64,000 nucleotides of DNA from Coprinopsis marcescibilis (GCA_004369085.1 ML210316.1:1-64000), one strand, 5' to 3'; shown: positions 22,782-36,300, counted from the first letter of the stretch. Notes: a model not told the origin generated them from the letters alone. Numbers and translations are program-made.

Positions 22782-25138
22782 ATGGCTTCGTCGTCGTCGG
22801 ACGCAGTCATTCTCGGCCTGGGTGTCGTCTTGGCCGCCGTCTATCTATTCAGAGACCAGCTCTTCGCTGCTTCAAAACCCAAGGTAGCTCCAATCACCAC
22901 AAAGGCCGCCAATGGTTCGGGCAATCCCAGAGACTTCATCGCGAAGATGAAGGAGGGGGTATGTGACGTCTTGTTTCATGTACTACTCGGTGCTGACGTG
23001 GTGGCTTCCTCTCACAGAAAAAGCGCCTGGTTATCTTCTACGGCTCACAGACGGGTACAGCGGAAGAGTACGCTATTCGTTTGGCCAAGGAAGCAAAGTC
23101 AAAGTTTGGCCTCGCTTCACTCGTCTGCGATCCCGAGGAATACGATTTCGAGAACTTGGATCAACTTCCTGAAGACTGTGCGGCTATTTTTGTCATGGCT
23201 ACATACGGTGAAGGAGAACCCACAGACAACGCTGTGCAGTTGGTCCAGAACCTCGAGGACGAGTCGTTCGAATTCACCAACGGGGAGCGCTCGCTCAACG
23301 GCCTCAAGTATGTCATTTTCGGACTCGGCAACAAGACCTACGAGCACTACAACGTCATTGGTCGTCGCGTGGATGCATCCCTCGCCAAGATGGGTGGAGA
23401 ACGCATTGGAGAACGTGGCGAAGGTGATGACGATAAAAGCATGGAGGAGGATTATCTGGAATGGAAGGATGGCATGTGGGAGGCGTTTGCCACCGCAATG
23501 GGCGTTGAAGAGGGACAAGGTGGTGACACTGCCGACTTCGTCGTCTCAGAGCTCGAAAGCCATCCCTCGGAAAAAGTTTATCTCGGTAAGGCCTACTCTG
23601 CCAGCGGTGGGCTTGCTGTGCTTAACATCTTAAACCCTATTTAGGCGAGTACTCGGCCCGTGCCTTGACCAAGACCAAAGGAATTCACGACGCCAAAAAC
23701 CCGTTCCCGGCTCCTATTAGCGTTGCTCGTGAACTGTTTACCCCGCACGCCGACCGCAACTGCGTTCATATCGAGTTTAACACCGAAGGCTCTGGCATTA
23801 CCTATCAGCATGGAGACCATCTCGGCGTATGGCCAATTAATCAGGACGTAGAGGTTGAACGTCTCCTCTGTGCCCTTGGACTCCATGACAAACGGGATCA
23901 GGTGATTGGAATTGAGTCTCTTGACCCTGCGTTGGCCAAGGTCCCCTTCCCCGTCCCCACGACTTACGGCACCGTACTTCGCCATTACATTGACATCAGC
24001 GCTGTCGCTGGCCGACAAATCCTTGGGACACTTTCGAAGTTCGCACCAACGCCAGAAGCGGAGGCCTTCTTGAAGGATTTGAACACTAACAAGGAGAAAT
24101 ACCACACCGTTGTCGCCAACGGTTGTCTCAAGCTTGGTGAAATTCTTCAATTGGCTGCTGGCAACGACATCAAGACATTCCCAACTCCGGAAAATACCTC
24201 CACTTGGCCGATTTCCTTCGACATCATCGTGTCCGCCATCCCCCGTCTCCAACCACGATACTACTCTATCTCCTCAAGTCCTAAGATTAATCCCACCTCG
24301 ATTCACGCTACCGTTGTCGTCTTGAAGCACGAGAATATCCCTAGCGAAATCGTTCAGACAAAATGGGTGCACGGTGTCGGCTCCAACTTCCTTCTGAATC
24401 TCAAGCACGCATCCAACAAGGAACCTATCCCCACGATATCTGAAAACGGAGTGGAAAGTGTCTCTGTTCCCGCCTACCTCATCGAAGGACCGCGTGGCGC
24501 GTACAAGACCGATGTTACCTATAAGGCCCCCATCCATGTCCGAAGATCTACCTTTAGACTGCCAACCAACCCGAAGAGTCCGGTCATTATGATTGGTCCA
24601 GGCACTGTGAGTGTGAAAATTTGGCTTCCTTTGTTCCTTATCTGATAAGAACATCTCACAGGGTGTTGCGCCTTTCCGTGGATTTGTGCAAGAGCGTGTT
24701 GCTCTGGCCCGCCGAGCGATTGAAAAGAATGGCCCAGATGCGTTAGCAGATTGGGGCCGCATCTCACTCTATTACGGCTGCCGCCACTCCACAGAAGATT
24801 TCTTGTATAAAGATGAGTGGGACAAGTACGCTGAAGAGCTCAAGGGCAAGTTTGTACTGCGCACCGCATTCTCGCGAGAGGTGTTCAAGGCCGATGGTAG
24901 CAAGATCTATGTCCAGGATCTGCTTTGGGAAGACCGGGAGCACATCGCTACTGCCATCCTCGAGGGCAAGGGTTATGTCTACATCTGCGGTGAGGCGAAG
25001 AACATGAGCAAGCAGGTCGAGGAGGTGCTGGCGCGCATTTTGGGCGAGGCAAAGGGCGGTTCAACCGAAGTCGAGGGTGTTGCAGAGGTTAAGCTTCTCA
25101 AAGAGCGCTCGCGCCTCATGTTGGACGTCTGGAGCTAA
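22782..25138 (+). CDS. cpr1: NADPH-cytochrome P450 reductase
   Basis: Four exons keep frame (22782-22958, 23018-23585, 23645-24606, 24662-25138) and give 727 aa, a normal length for the family. An N-terminal ER anchor (VILGLGVVLAAVYLF) precedes the flavodoxin-like FMN domain (YGSQTGTAEEYA, ATYGEGEPTDNA, FGLGNKTYEHYN). The FAD domain has the linker HGDHLGVWP and RYYSISSSP, and the NADPH domain has GPGTGVAPFRGFVQER and YYGCRHSTEDFLY. The terminal LMLDVWS carries the aromatic residue that stacks on the flavin. The enzyme passes electrons from NADPH to microsomal P450s, squalene epoxidase and haem oxygenase. I chose the ATG at 22782 (MASSSSDAV) because it directly precedes the anchor; the in-frame ATG at 22719 is possible. 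Confidence 0.97.
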
Positions 25139-25550
25139 ACATCTTTAGACTTTCTTTTTCTTTTTGACTACACATCCGTCTTCCATGGTAAACGTTATTC
25201 ATGCATTGCTACCTTTGATGTCTCGTGGTAGCATTTTACCACAACCACAGTTGGGAGCGGTATTGGATTTTGGATTGATTGATTTTTAATATATGGCTTG
25301 TTGTCAATACGTAGTACCACATCCCCCTTCCTTTAATCACCTTATGACATACATGATTTGGCTGTCCGTAGCACAGCGCTAGAGGCAATGGATCCGACTT
25401 TTCTTGTATAATTCGCCAAATCGAACTTGGCCAGTGAGGCAGGCAGAACGCTATTTTTATACTCCGAATCGTCACAGAAGTATCCCGCGATGAGCCGGGA
25501 GTTTTTCTCTCTTCCATCTTGACGTTATTACGGTTGGGCTGCAACTGCGC
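25139..25550. other. Intergenic spacer
   Basis: It includes the T-rich 3' flank of the reductase gene and the promoter of the She9-like gene. No coding signal. Confidence 0.6.
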
Positions 25551-26848
25551 ATGCTGAGGTCCTCGCTATCTAAGCCGCTAGGGCGACCGTTGTCAGCATG
25601 GAGAGCGGTTCAGCAGACGCGACAATACAGCTCTGACCAGCGACCAGCTGCGAAAGCTACCGAAGACGAGTCGTCTTCAGGTACGAGACCCGCGTCGCCC
25701 AGTGCATCATCGTCTTCACCTTCAGCATCCACCTTGTACCTCGAATCTTCCGACACTGGAACCTCTGGGCAGCAACCGTTCGTACAATCGACTTCCGCTG
25801 CCCCCGATGCATCTACGGAGGCAAGAACCTTGTTGTCTGCGTCTGAATTGGAAGCTGTGAAGCAGCGAATACGAGAGTGGACGCAACAAACCGCCATTAC
25901 GATTCGCACCAGGGCAGATGGATTCACTGCTACTACCAAAACTACGTTCTCTCGGCTGGGTGCGGAGTTGAACAAGGTTACTGGCTACGAGGAGATTGAA
26001 GCGTTGAAGAGGGGTGTTGTGACCCAAGGTACCGTCAATTCATTCCCTTGATGTTCAAAGGTAGTTCATGGACACTAACAAGGCTTTGTTCGGAATTTAC
26101 AGAGAGCAGAATCAACGAAACGCGTCAACAAGCTCGACAGGCCAAGGCTGCATATGAAGAAGCAGTGTTACAGCGCTCGAAATCCCAACGAGAGGTGAAC
26201 GACCTGTTGCAGCGAAAGTCTATGTGGACGGACGGTGATGTCAGTCGGTTTACGACGCTTGTCCGGCAGGACCATTTGTACGAGCAAGAGGAAGCTCGTG
26301 CAAAGGCTGCTGTTAGTCACATGGAAGATGCGGTGGAGAAGGAGTTTAGCCAGCTCATGCGGCTGATCCTGGCGCGGTACCACGAAGAGCAGGTGTGGTC
26401 TGATAAAATCCGGAGTGCATCTACATATGGGCAGATGGCAGTGTTGGGGCTCAACATGCTTGTATTTTTGCTGGCGATTATACTCGTCGAGCCATGGAAG
26501 CGGAAGAGATTGGCTCAGACGTTTGAGAAGAAGGTGGATGAGCTGGGTGAGGAGTATGTGGTGAAGCTGGAGGAGAGCATGGCGAAGATTAGGGGTGACC
26601 TTGGTGCACAGGAAGCACTGCTGATGTCGGTCGCGAATCAGATTGCTACGAGTGTCGAGGCTGGTGCCACTCTTGCTGAACAGGAACATTCTGGTCCCCC
26701 ACCTCTATCTACCAAAGAAGAGGGATCAACTAACCCGCTCCTCAAAGCACCACTCGACGCAGTCAGCCGTAGAACATGGGAGCTTGCAGCAGTAGGGGGC
26801 GGAGCGTTTCTCATTGGGGTAGTTAGCAGTTTGCTGCTTGGTAGGTAA
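25551..26848 (+). CDS. she9: Mitochondrial inner-membrane protein She9/Mdm33
   Basis: Two exons (25551-26028, 26103-26848) keep frame and give 407 aa. The N-terminus (MLRSSLSKPLGRPLSAWRAV) is an Arg/Ser-rich, acid-free mitochondrial presequence, followed by a Ser-rich linker. The conserved core begins VTGYEEIEALKRGVV and includes a long coiled coil (INETRQQARQAKAAYEEAV, SQREVNDLLQRKSMW) and RYHEEQVWSDKIRSASTYG. Two membrane helices are present: one after the core (MLVFLLAIILVEPW) and one at the C-terminus (GGGAFLIGVVSSLLLG). In yeast the family shapes mitochondria and is linked to inner-membrane fission or fusion. The stop lies only 36 bp from the stop of the convergent methyltransferase. Confidence 0.93.
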
Positions 26849-26884
26849 TCTACAGTATTTGTTTGATGCCTATTGGTATATAAT

Positions 26885-28130
26885 CTAGAATTGGTTGCTT
26901 CGGTACACACGACAATGCACTCTACGAACCGGGATTAAAGTGAATAAAGTATCTTACGAACAAGAGGTTCACGAATCTTGAACATACCTGTCGTTCAGCA
27001 AGTCCCCCCGATGATCTGTTATCGTTGTTTCGCACCAGTTATGGATATCCCATCTTGTCCAACCCCATCCCTCCTTGATCTAACGAGGGTGGTCGGACAC
27101 GATTTAAATTGAATTGATGTAGAAAAACTCACCTCAGGCTTTTTGTGCGGTGCAAGAATGACAAGCCATAAAGCTCTTGAGCTGAGTTGGAAGAGGAGGG
27201 AAAATAGCTCAGATGGTTCTTGAATTAGGTGCATTGCGAATGAGCATACGACCATCTGGACCAGAGGTCCGTGGAAGCCCTCTGATTCTTCGCTGTTAAT
27301 TTCTTCTTCTGTCGGTAAGTCTCTCTGAATATCGGTGGAGATGTTCGTCGCCTTTCCGGGCCAGGTGCCCTCTGATATGTCCTCGAAGGACAGTTTTGCA
27401 CAAGAATACCCAGTCCGGTCCATAAAAGCCTGTGATGTGAACTGATGCAAGGCGGCGGATGAGTCGAAGACTATGGTCAATTAATGATTTGGCTCACTGG
27501 ATCCGATGCCATAACCAGAGGTTCCGGGAAAGTATCGTCTATCGACAAATATTGTACTTTTCGACGAGGCACCAAGGTGGGCGCAGGCACAAAATCATTC
27601 TGCTTGGTCTGTAGGTGAAGTGAGCGTCCCGTTTTAAACCATTCAGCAAAAGCTACGGTCGCTTCGCCGCTTCATTAATGCGTGAGGCGACGCGTTATTT
27701 AGGACGAAGAGGTGATATAACGGACCTCCCTGCACAGACAATGAACTGAGCGTGCACTACAGGTTGAAAGGTTCATGAACGAAGTTTACCGCAGGCCATG
27801 TCAAATAAGACGACTTTACTACCATCTTTCGATGCTCCTGCCGCAGACCACCACCTAAACTTGTCAAATCTCTCAACAATTCTGGCGATAGAAAGTGCGT
27901 TACTTGTTTAGCCAGGTAAATAGGGAAGTCCGGATACCAGGGTAGTGGGGGTTCCTGTATGTCGCTGCCACTTTCCTGTAGTACTGGTAAACCAGGACAT
28001 CAACAAGTCAGAACATGGACCAAAGAGAGTGAACAACTTGACGTACCTCTTCTACCCCATGTTCTTCGTAATTGTGACGCATCGAGTTGGACAAGTTCTG
28101 AATAACGGTGGCCCGTTCTCCTCTCGACAT
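26885..28130 (-). CDS. SAM-dependent methyltransferase with unusual motif-I intron
   Basis: Seven exons (28047-28130, 27904-27983, 27790-27854, 27498-27673, 27133-27441, 26988-27079, 26885-26921) give 280 aa in a consistent frame. The start MSRGERATVIQNLSNSM and the block YYRKVAATYRNPHYPGI are typical of a fungal family of small methyltransferases. Other conserved pieces are VLFDMACG...SGEATVAFAEW, DPFTSQAFMDRTGYSCAKLSFEDI, VVCSFAMHLI, WLVILAPHKKPE, GWGWTRWDIHNW and the C-terminal VHCRVYRSNQF. The intron 27674-27789 starts GTAAAC but would have to end in AT to keep the SAM motif ACGSGE; in-frame AG acceptors lie 9 and 18 nt further in and delete SGE. This may be a mutated acceptor, an assembly error or real non-canonical splicing. 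The substrate is unknown. Confidence 0.82.
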
Positions 28131-28413
28131 TTTGTTTTGTGAAAGTAGTAGAATTTTTCAAAAGGGATATGTAGAATACTAAGATAACCCCCTTGCTATA
28201 TTACCCGACCTCAGCCACGCAAGTAGGATCGGTGGCAATAGTGGAAGCAGATGGGCCGGAAGATGCCGTGATCTCGGCAATGGTCCCGCTCAGACGACAG
28301 TGTGATGTCAGCAGTTTGTAAATTACAGCTTGGCCACAACCTATACTCTAGCTCAATTCCAGAGCCTCAGTACCTGACGAACTTGTCAAGAAACCAAAGG
28401 TAATGAAGACAAC

Positions 28414-31400
28414 ATGGCTGTGAAGCTCGTTACAACCTTTCACCCATCGTCGTCCGTGGTTAGTTCTGTGAAATGCAGGCTAGCTTCCCGAGACCTCGAA
28501 CACCTCGTCGTCGCGAAGCTCGATAGAATCGATGTGTACTCGCTCAGACCCCATGGACTTCAGCACGAATGCGGGGTAGATGTGTGGGGGAGAGTGCTTT
28601 GCGTCAAAGCGTTGCCGATCTCTGTGAGTTGCATAGGCTCTATCCTGAATCCAAACTCAGATACCTATTAAATAGGGAACGGAAAGATCAAAGCTCGCCC
28701 TTATGACGAGTCATCCAGACCCTGAGCTAGTCTTCTTCTCGTACAAGGAACTGGAGGGAGGAAGTGCAGAGCTTGTTGCGACCAAAAGTCTGTCACTCTT
28801 CGAACGAAGCCCCAGGGAGGCCGAATTCTTCAATGATCTCGTCGTTCACCCATCGGGGGAGGTAGCCGTCGCCAGCTGCTACGTTGGCAAACTCAAAGTT
28901 ATCAAGCTCAAATCTGGGGGCTACGAGAAGGACTTCGATCTCTCGTGAGTTGCATTAGTCTGAAACTCAAAAGATAATTACGTTAATTAGCTACCCCTCC
29001 CCAGATTACTTGAGCTAAATGTGTTATCGCTCGCGTTCTTACCTTCGGAGGAGGATGAATGCGTGTTGGCTATCCTCCACTTAGATTATCAATCGCGGGT
29101 CCAACTGATTGCGCGCGATATTCCATTCAATTCCTCCGACGACGTTTCAACGGCCCCGTCGACGCTTTTACACCCCACATCCATCTCCAATAAGAACATA
29201 CCATTCCCCGTCGATCAGATCCCCAATCTGATACCTGTTCCTCCTGTAGAGATTGACTACGAGCCTCAAGATGAGGCGGACGAAGAGGATGCAGAATTCC
29301 GAGGCGGCGTTTTGGTAGTTGGTGGACGCAAGGTCCTTTTCTATGAGCTGTCGTCCCAGTCAGGTCGAGACAAGCAGAAGGGGAAGATGAACCGATTGGA
29401 TAAAATGAAAGCAGACTCTAATCAAGCGAAAGTCAAGCAAGCTGTGGCCAAGCAAGCAGAACGAGAGGCAAGGAAGAGAAAGCCAACTGCGTCTGTCGAT
29501 TGGCCTTGGGACGAGGTCACTGCGTAAGATTCAATTATATCCCATGTCGGCCCTTGTTTCTCATCTTCGTCAAATAGTTGGTCTGATGTAGAGGATGCTC
29601 CTTTGCGCTTTTTCATTGGCGATGCAGCTGGTGAATTATCTATGCTTAGCCTCGAACATATCAGAACCCTTGGACTTATATTGTTACCGCTTGGAACGGT
29701 ATGAACGTTTTGTTTCCAATTGTATCATTGCTCATGGATTCGCCTCAAGGTTTCACCCTCCACCACTCTGAACTATCTCACCAACCAGACCATTTACGTT
29801 GGGTCGCATCTTGGCGATTCCCAGTTAATCCAGATTACGCCGATACCTTCAGATCTACCTTCAGACCTTTATCGTGCCGTGCCACACAACATAAGGACAG
29901 TCAAAAAGAATGCCTTGCACGTTTCAAGTAACGCGAAAGGGAAGGGAAAAGCGCGTGCTTTGGACGATGACATGGACGTCGATGAAGAAGAGCTCGAAGA
30001 GGAGAAGGGCAAGATCATAGAACCCGAAGGCTCTTATCTTAAGGTTGTGAAAACCTTCAAGAATATCGCCCCCATAAACGATGCAATACTGGTTGATACA
30101 GAGGGCAGTGGCCAGGTGCGCTTACCCCCTCCGTGATACCGAGTCCACCGAGCTTATGTGTGAAGCAGAACGAAATCATCACATGTTCTGGGGGATCTAG
30201 CTCAGGTGCCTTAAACATTGTGCGCAACGGTGCCGAATTCCAAGAGTTGGCCAATCTTCAGGGCATCTCCAATATTAATGCCCTTTGGCCGGTCAAGAAT
30301 CGCGTGGACGAAAGGTACCTTTCTTCCGGTATATGAATTCGTCAGTATATCCCTGAATCTTGCTTCGTAGCTCGCACTCTCACCTAATCGCTTCAACACA
30401 CGAGAGATCGATGTTGTTCCAGATCAATGACGCTGGGGATAATACAACGTTCTCTCTCCTTGATCCTACTGCTGCAAGGGATTTGGTGACCAAGGAACCA
30501 ACAATTGCTTTCAGGAATGTACCTCAACGGGTTAGCGTCATCAGAGAGTTGAAATACGTCAACTCGAATTGGGTAGTTCAAGTCACTGTGAGCGGTGTTT
30601 ACCTCCTAGAGCTCGATCCTGTCATGGGAGGGTTCACAGAGCGTGCGAAATGGACTCCGCCTGTCCTACCCGGGACGAGTAAACCTTGCGAGATTATGGT
30701 GGCCAGTGTCAATGCAAGCCAAGTGTTTTTGGCATTAAACGGCGGCCGGGTACTCGTTCTTCGATTTAACGAAGGGGGACATGCGTTCGAAACAGTTGCG
30801 TGAGTGTCCACGAGGATGGTATTTCCATTTCAACTTTCAAGTGTATGCGCTAAACATCCTTTTATAGCGAAAAATTCCTCGGGGCAGAAGTTTCGGCGGT
30901 GTCTTGTCAACCCGTTGACGAAACTCAGCAGTTCAGTACCATCTTCTTAGTCGCGTACTGGGAGCCCGCTTCGGAAGATGCTGGGACCAACACTTCTGTC
31001 GAAGTATTCAAACTTAAAGGCAAATCCTTGGTGTCGGCTGAAAAAATTGTTCCAAACAAAACGTTTTCGGCAGTTGTTCGTTCTCTTTTGCTCTACAACT
31101 TTGGGACAGACACCAGCACGGAAGGGCTAGACTACCACTCGTACCTGCTATGTGGCCTTACCGATGGAACTCTAGCTCATTTCAAGTGGATGAAGGGCCA
31201 ACTAAGCGACCAGAAGGTTGTTGCACTGGGTCACGCCCCGATTCATATGATGAGCTGCTCGGTCGACGGTCGACGCTCTGTGGTGGCAGCAGGAAATCGA
31301 GCTACGGTATTCTCATTCGAGCGGAAACGGTTGACTCATTCCCCGGTTATGTTAAAGGTAAGTGTTATTCAACTCGAGCGCTGTATTTTCTGACCTTCAA

Positions 31401-33059
31401 ATCAGGACTTGAGTGCCGCGTGTATATTAAACACCCAGACCTTCAAGGGCTCCCTTGTTCTTGCCAATACGCACGGTCTGTTGATTGGAGTCATTAAAGA
31501 GCTTGGAAAGATGTCCATCCGCTCGGTAAAAGCCATCTGTGGTGTGGTGGGATATCATTCAACTAATATGGAATATTCAGGTACCTATGGGATACGACAA
31601 CCCACAGCGCATTATACACGTTCCTTTCTTGAGAGCGTTCGCTGTCGCGTGTACGGTGTATCAACCATCCCGGGTCGGTGACGGACAAGTGCTAAAAGGA
31701 TGTCTGAAGCTCATGGACGATTCATCCTTCAAAGGTGCGCACAACGGCTGCTCACTCCGCCAAAATCAGCGCCGACGGTGCATTCAGTTCTATCCCAGTT
31801 CAACTGCGAAGTAGATGAGCTCGCCTCTGCTTTGACAACGTTCACATTGGAGATAGACGGCAAGGAAACAGCGTTCATCTGCGCTGGGACCACATCCTCT
31901 GGAAAGGGTCGACTCCTCGTTTTTTCAACGGTTTCGTCAGAAACGAGACAAATCAACCAAGAGTTTACCTTGGTGGCCTCTGTAGCGGTGAATGGTCAAG
32001 GTGTCAATTCGCTTAAATATGTCGACAAACATATTGTCGCTGCCGTTGATTCTGCCGTACGTCGCCGCATATGCATCTGGACTTGCCTCTGACGTCGTCG
32101 CCCTCGTAGGTTGTTTCTTATCAACTTGAATCCAAAGACACGGCGCCAAGTCCATTTGTTCTGAAGAAGGTCTTTGACTGGAACCACAACTACATTGTCC
32201 AGTCATTGGGAACGTTTAACAACCGCATTGCAATCGCCGATATCGCAAGCTCTGTATCCTTAGCCGCCATAAAGAATGGTAAAATTACGGCCATCGCAAG
32301 GGATTACGGCCCACTGCTCCCGTTCACCGTGGAGGCGTTGAGCGAAACAGAAGTGATTGGTGCAAATGTATGTCTCCTTCCTTTCTTGGTCTGACCTCAT
32401 GCAATTCAATTAACACGGCTTCTGATTAGGAATCTTCCAATCTCTTCACTTTTGAATTGGAGAAATCGATGGGGCAGAAGAAGCTCGGAAGAAAGGGGGA
32501 ATACTACCTTGCCGATTTACCGACCAAGTTCATTCGAGGTAAGTTTGATTCTCATCTTCTGTTTAGTTATATTTCCAACAATGCGATGTTTCATCTAGGC
32601 AACGTCTCGTTGGATGCAACCCCAAATGACATCTACGAGCCAAGTGTTGTGTTCTTCACTTCTTGTGGGAGGATTGGTGTGATTGTAGAGGCCAAGGATG
32701 AGGCGCTGGGGAAGCATCTTGAGAACCTTCAGCGGAATCTTTCTGGGCATGTGAAGGGAGTCGGGGCTCCCAGCCACGCAAAGTACGTGTGATTTGCTAG
32801 TGGTTTAATGAACGATATGGGATGCTCATGATTGTTTGCTTGTAGATTCCGAGCCCCACGCAACACGCGTGGTCGCAGCGATGCGGACGAAGGTGCAAAA
32901 GTGTTCATTGATGGAGACTTTTTGGAGACCTTCCTCGGGACGATTGGTGACAAGAAGAAAGTGGATCGCATTGTTGCAGGCACCACGGGTCCAGAACGCC
33001 TTACGCTGCCCGTGGAAGAGTTCCAGAGGGTATTGGAAACGTTACAGAACATGCATTGA
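28414..33059 (+). CDS. ddb1: DNA damage-binding protein 1 (DDB1), CUL4 adaptor
   Basis: Fifteen exons (28414-28623, 28676-28944, 29005-29523, 29578-29698, 29750-30115, 30169-30314, 30371-30799, 30868-31357, 31406-31525, 31581-31734, 31788-32056, 32110-32367, 32430-32538, 32599-32782, 32846-33059) keep frame and give 1285 aa. The N-terminal MMS1/DDB1 beta-propeller (KLDRIDVYSL, KLALMTSHPDPELVFFSYKE) and the C-terminal CPSF-A domain (SLGTFNNRIAIADIASSVSL, YEPSVVFFTSCGRIGVI, IDGDFLETFL) are both present. DDB1 links the CUL4-RBX1 ubiquitin ligase to WD40 receptors and acts in nucleotide excision repair and heterochromatin control. It is longer than the roughly 1140 aa of animal DDB1; the extra length is mainly a charged insert (residues about 265-330, lysine-rich KQKGKMNRLDKMKAD) and an acidic loop (DDDMDVDEEELEEEKGK). 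Confidence 0.95.
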
Positions 33060-33373
33060 TTGGATGAGAGAGCAAACAAGCAACCAAAAATGGGAAGAGC
33101 AATTGTTGCATACAAACATGTACTATTAAATACGATCGTTGAAACAAAAAACTAGAATTACAAGCTCCATGGCGTGAGCCAAGTTGCGATTGAGAATGGA
33201 ACTACGGTTGAGCAAGGTACGAAGCAAGGTAATCGAACACTGGACAGCATTTGCTGGATGAAAAGAAGATAGATAGATGTAGGGTGGATATGCAGGGTTC
33301 GGGGGGAATATAAATCATCGTACTTGGGTTGGTAGTGGAGAGTCATTTATATCTACGACTCTCTATTGGTTGT
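33060..33373. other. Convergent spacer
   Basis: It is the 3' flank shared by the DDB1 gene and the cation antiporter gene. No coding signal. Confidence 0.6.
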
Positions 33374-36300
33374 TTACCACCAGCGAGTGAGGTACCAGCG
33401 GATGGTTCCCCATGCAGACAATGAAGCGGGGAATTCTTGAGAAGCAAGCAGGTGTCCCATGTCGATGTCGACGGCAGTGGGGGGAGCAAAGTAGAAACCA
33501 GCAAGCAGCACAAGGTAGCTGAGGATGAGGATGCTGCCTCTGTGGTAGTTGCTCTTGGCCTCTATGTAGGTGTACGTCATGAGGAACATAGACAGAATGA
33601 GCGCAATGACGTCCCATCTGGGGAAGATAAGCCTGTGCGAAGTAAATGTCAACATCTGCACCGTGTTTCATTTGTAGATTCATCTTACGAAAAGGTCTTG
33701 GCCACTTCGCCCATATGTTCAGGCGCATACCAGGCGGAGAAGGCGACCATGGCAGGAATTTGCAGAAGACACACTTGAAGGGCATATGCAGAGCCGATTT
33801 CCATACTACGGAACATTGTTTAGCTTGGTAGTCGCGCATGTACCCAACTCTGACACTCACCTCAGCGCAATGTTGCCATTGAGAGCAAAGGACATGGCGT
33901 TCATGAACTCGGTAGTATTGGGAACAAGGGCGAAGAGGGTGACTCCCAAGAACTTTTCTTCGATACCCGATCCTTCTAGGACAACGTCCACGACATCCAC
34001 GAGCAGTTCTAAAACACAACAATCAGATCCATACCCTCGATCAAGATGCAGAACACAGGACTTACCAGCGATAAGAGCGTACAGAGCTGTACACGCTAAT
34101 AGCACGCTAGCGCTGGTCGTTCGGCTCCAGGATGGGGCGTCATGTCCACCGTGATCCCCACCGCCGCCATCGGTGTCGCCCATCGACGCGCGCAACTTGC
34201 CTCCAGCATGGGTCTGCTGATGCCTAAGTGCACTTACAGTCGCCACAGCAACAGCGCGCGTAAAGTCGTCCGTGGTCATCGCCGAGGGCAGCTGTAGGTC
34301 CGCGTTCTTGAGCGCATGGTCTACGCTGTCCATCACGGGAACGTAGTTGGTCGACTGCCCTGGGGCATATGAAACCCTCCGTGGATGCGTAGGCGAGTAG
34401 TTGGGTCCTATCGGGCGGGCAGGGGCACTCGTAGGCGGCTCGCGGGCGGTAGGTGTCGCGGCGCGAGAGGTCGTTGATAGTTCCGAATTGGTTACATTGC
34501 TGGCTTTGCGATGCAGCGAGGGCAGCGCAACTGAGGGCAAGGTGTTTGATTGGGCGGTGTGACCAGAGGGAACGAGCTTGTGGTATAGCGAAACCCTATT
34601 TCCTTGGGATGCAAGATCGGTTGGGTTCAGTTTTGGATTCTGCCAGATTTGGGAGGCATGCGTCCTGAGGGAGAACCATAGACCGATCAAATACGACTAG
34701 AAGCACATACACTGTTAGCGTTTTAAAGGATGCAGCCGAACATGATTCACTCACGAATAGCAAAACCCCCGTGCAGAAGAACATCAGGTTCTTTACAGTT
34801 GATTGGTAGAACGGATCATCCACTGGATCTGGGTGCTTGTAGTAACAATGGTCGCAGATCCAAGGGGCATTTCCAGGACTACTTGGGGTGGAAGGACAGC
34901 CACTGCATACAAGTTGGAACTGAGACAATTTACGTGAGTTGCGGTGTCATCTGAAGCATTAACACTAGACTCACGTTTCCATATGTCTGATAGAATAGAG
35001 TAGGGGCAACGGCGCCAATCATTGCCATGATCAGCATCATACTAGTAACGCCCGCACTCTTGGCATTGAACTTGAGTTCTTTTCGTCGGACAGCCATGCT
35101 ACACATACTCATGCCTGGCATCAAAAGGACACCAGCCAACAAGCTTCCAACGATGGATCCTTCCACGAGATGACCCTTGCCCTCCGTCAAGGCAAAGCCA
35201 TAAAGTATAATCTCGATGAGGGAACCGAACGTGGCGTTGATGACCGCACCCATTCCAATAGACGACTGGGCGGAGATAGAAGCCACAGCCATTCCAATGA
35301 AATAAGACAGCGGAATGACGCTCAGCAAGCACAGAAGGAAAATAAGTGCTCGAGAAGTAAGGGCTGCCAAAAGTGCCGGGACGTGTTTGCCTTCGTGTAC
35401 GAGTTTATCTGCCCAAGGCAGGAGAACGAATCCGTCGAAGATTACGAAGAATACGAGTGGGAGCAGGTTCACGAACAGGATGTTGACGCCTCCGATAGTG
35501 TATTTGTAATACTGGAGGCCGACTGCCTTGTAGGTACAGAGGAGGACCGTCGATGTCGGGGAGCCTGATGGCGCTAATTGCCCTTCTGAGAGTCGCGGGT
35601 GCTTGATCGCGAACTGCGCTGCAGCAGGTGCCTCTGATGCATCATCACCGTCAGCAGGCTCTTGTGGAGGCGTGCTGACCATGACGACAGGGGGGGCCGC
35701 GCAGAACCGGATCGTGAATGGTCGGGTGAACATGTACTTGATGAGTTGCCAGTTCAGCTTGGCCATGGGAATCGTTACCACCAACGCCCAACAAACGAGG
35801 GTGACGATGAGCAGTAGTGGGGCAATGATTGAGATGAACAACAGCCAAAATGCGATTTTCCCGAGCCAATCTCCGGCCTTGGATTGAGTGCTGGCGGTAC
35901 CAAAGGCGGCAGTGGGAGGGGTGTAGACAGTTGTCCCATACGACTTGCTAGGACGGGGAAGAGTAGAGTCCCGGTTGCTCAAGAGAGGGCTGGCCTCTCC
36001 CAGTATTCTTGAAGCATCACCAACTGCTTGTCGAACGGTGTCGGTCGACGTGCGATCCGTCTGATGTCCTGAACTGACGAATCGTACGGTTTCGTTTGTG
36101 CCTGACCAGTCGCGGTCGTGAGACCCCTCCTCTTCATCGATGTCTACCGGTGCATCCCCTTCAACGTATTTGCCAAACGGCCAAGCAATGTACCACCCAA
36201 GACCGTACACCAGTCTGGCGTACTTCTTGCCCCCGAATGGTGTGAGATAGAGTAGCCCAGCAATGATAAAGCAAGTTGCCCCGAGCCACCACCCAAAGGC

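Noticed and set aside
27019..27060. Read-through end of the second methyltransferase at 27019
   Set aside because: Splicing at 27132/27079 and 26988/26921 gives the conserved C-terminus GWGWTRWD...VHCRVYRS, so the gene ends at 26885.
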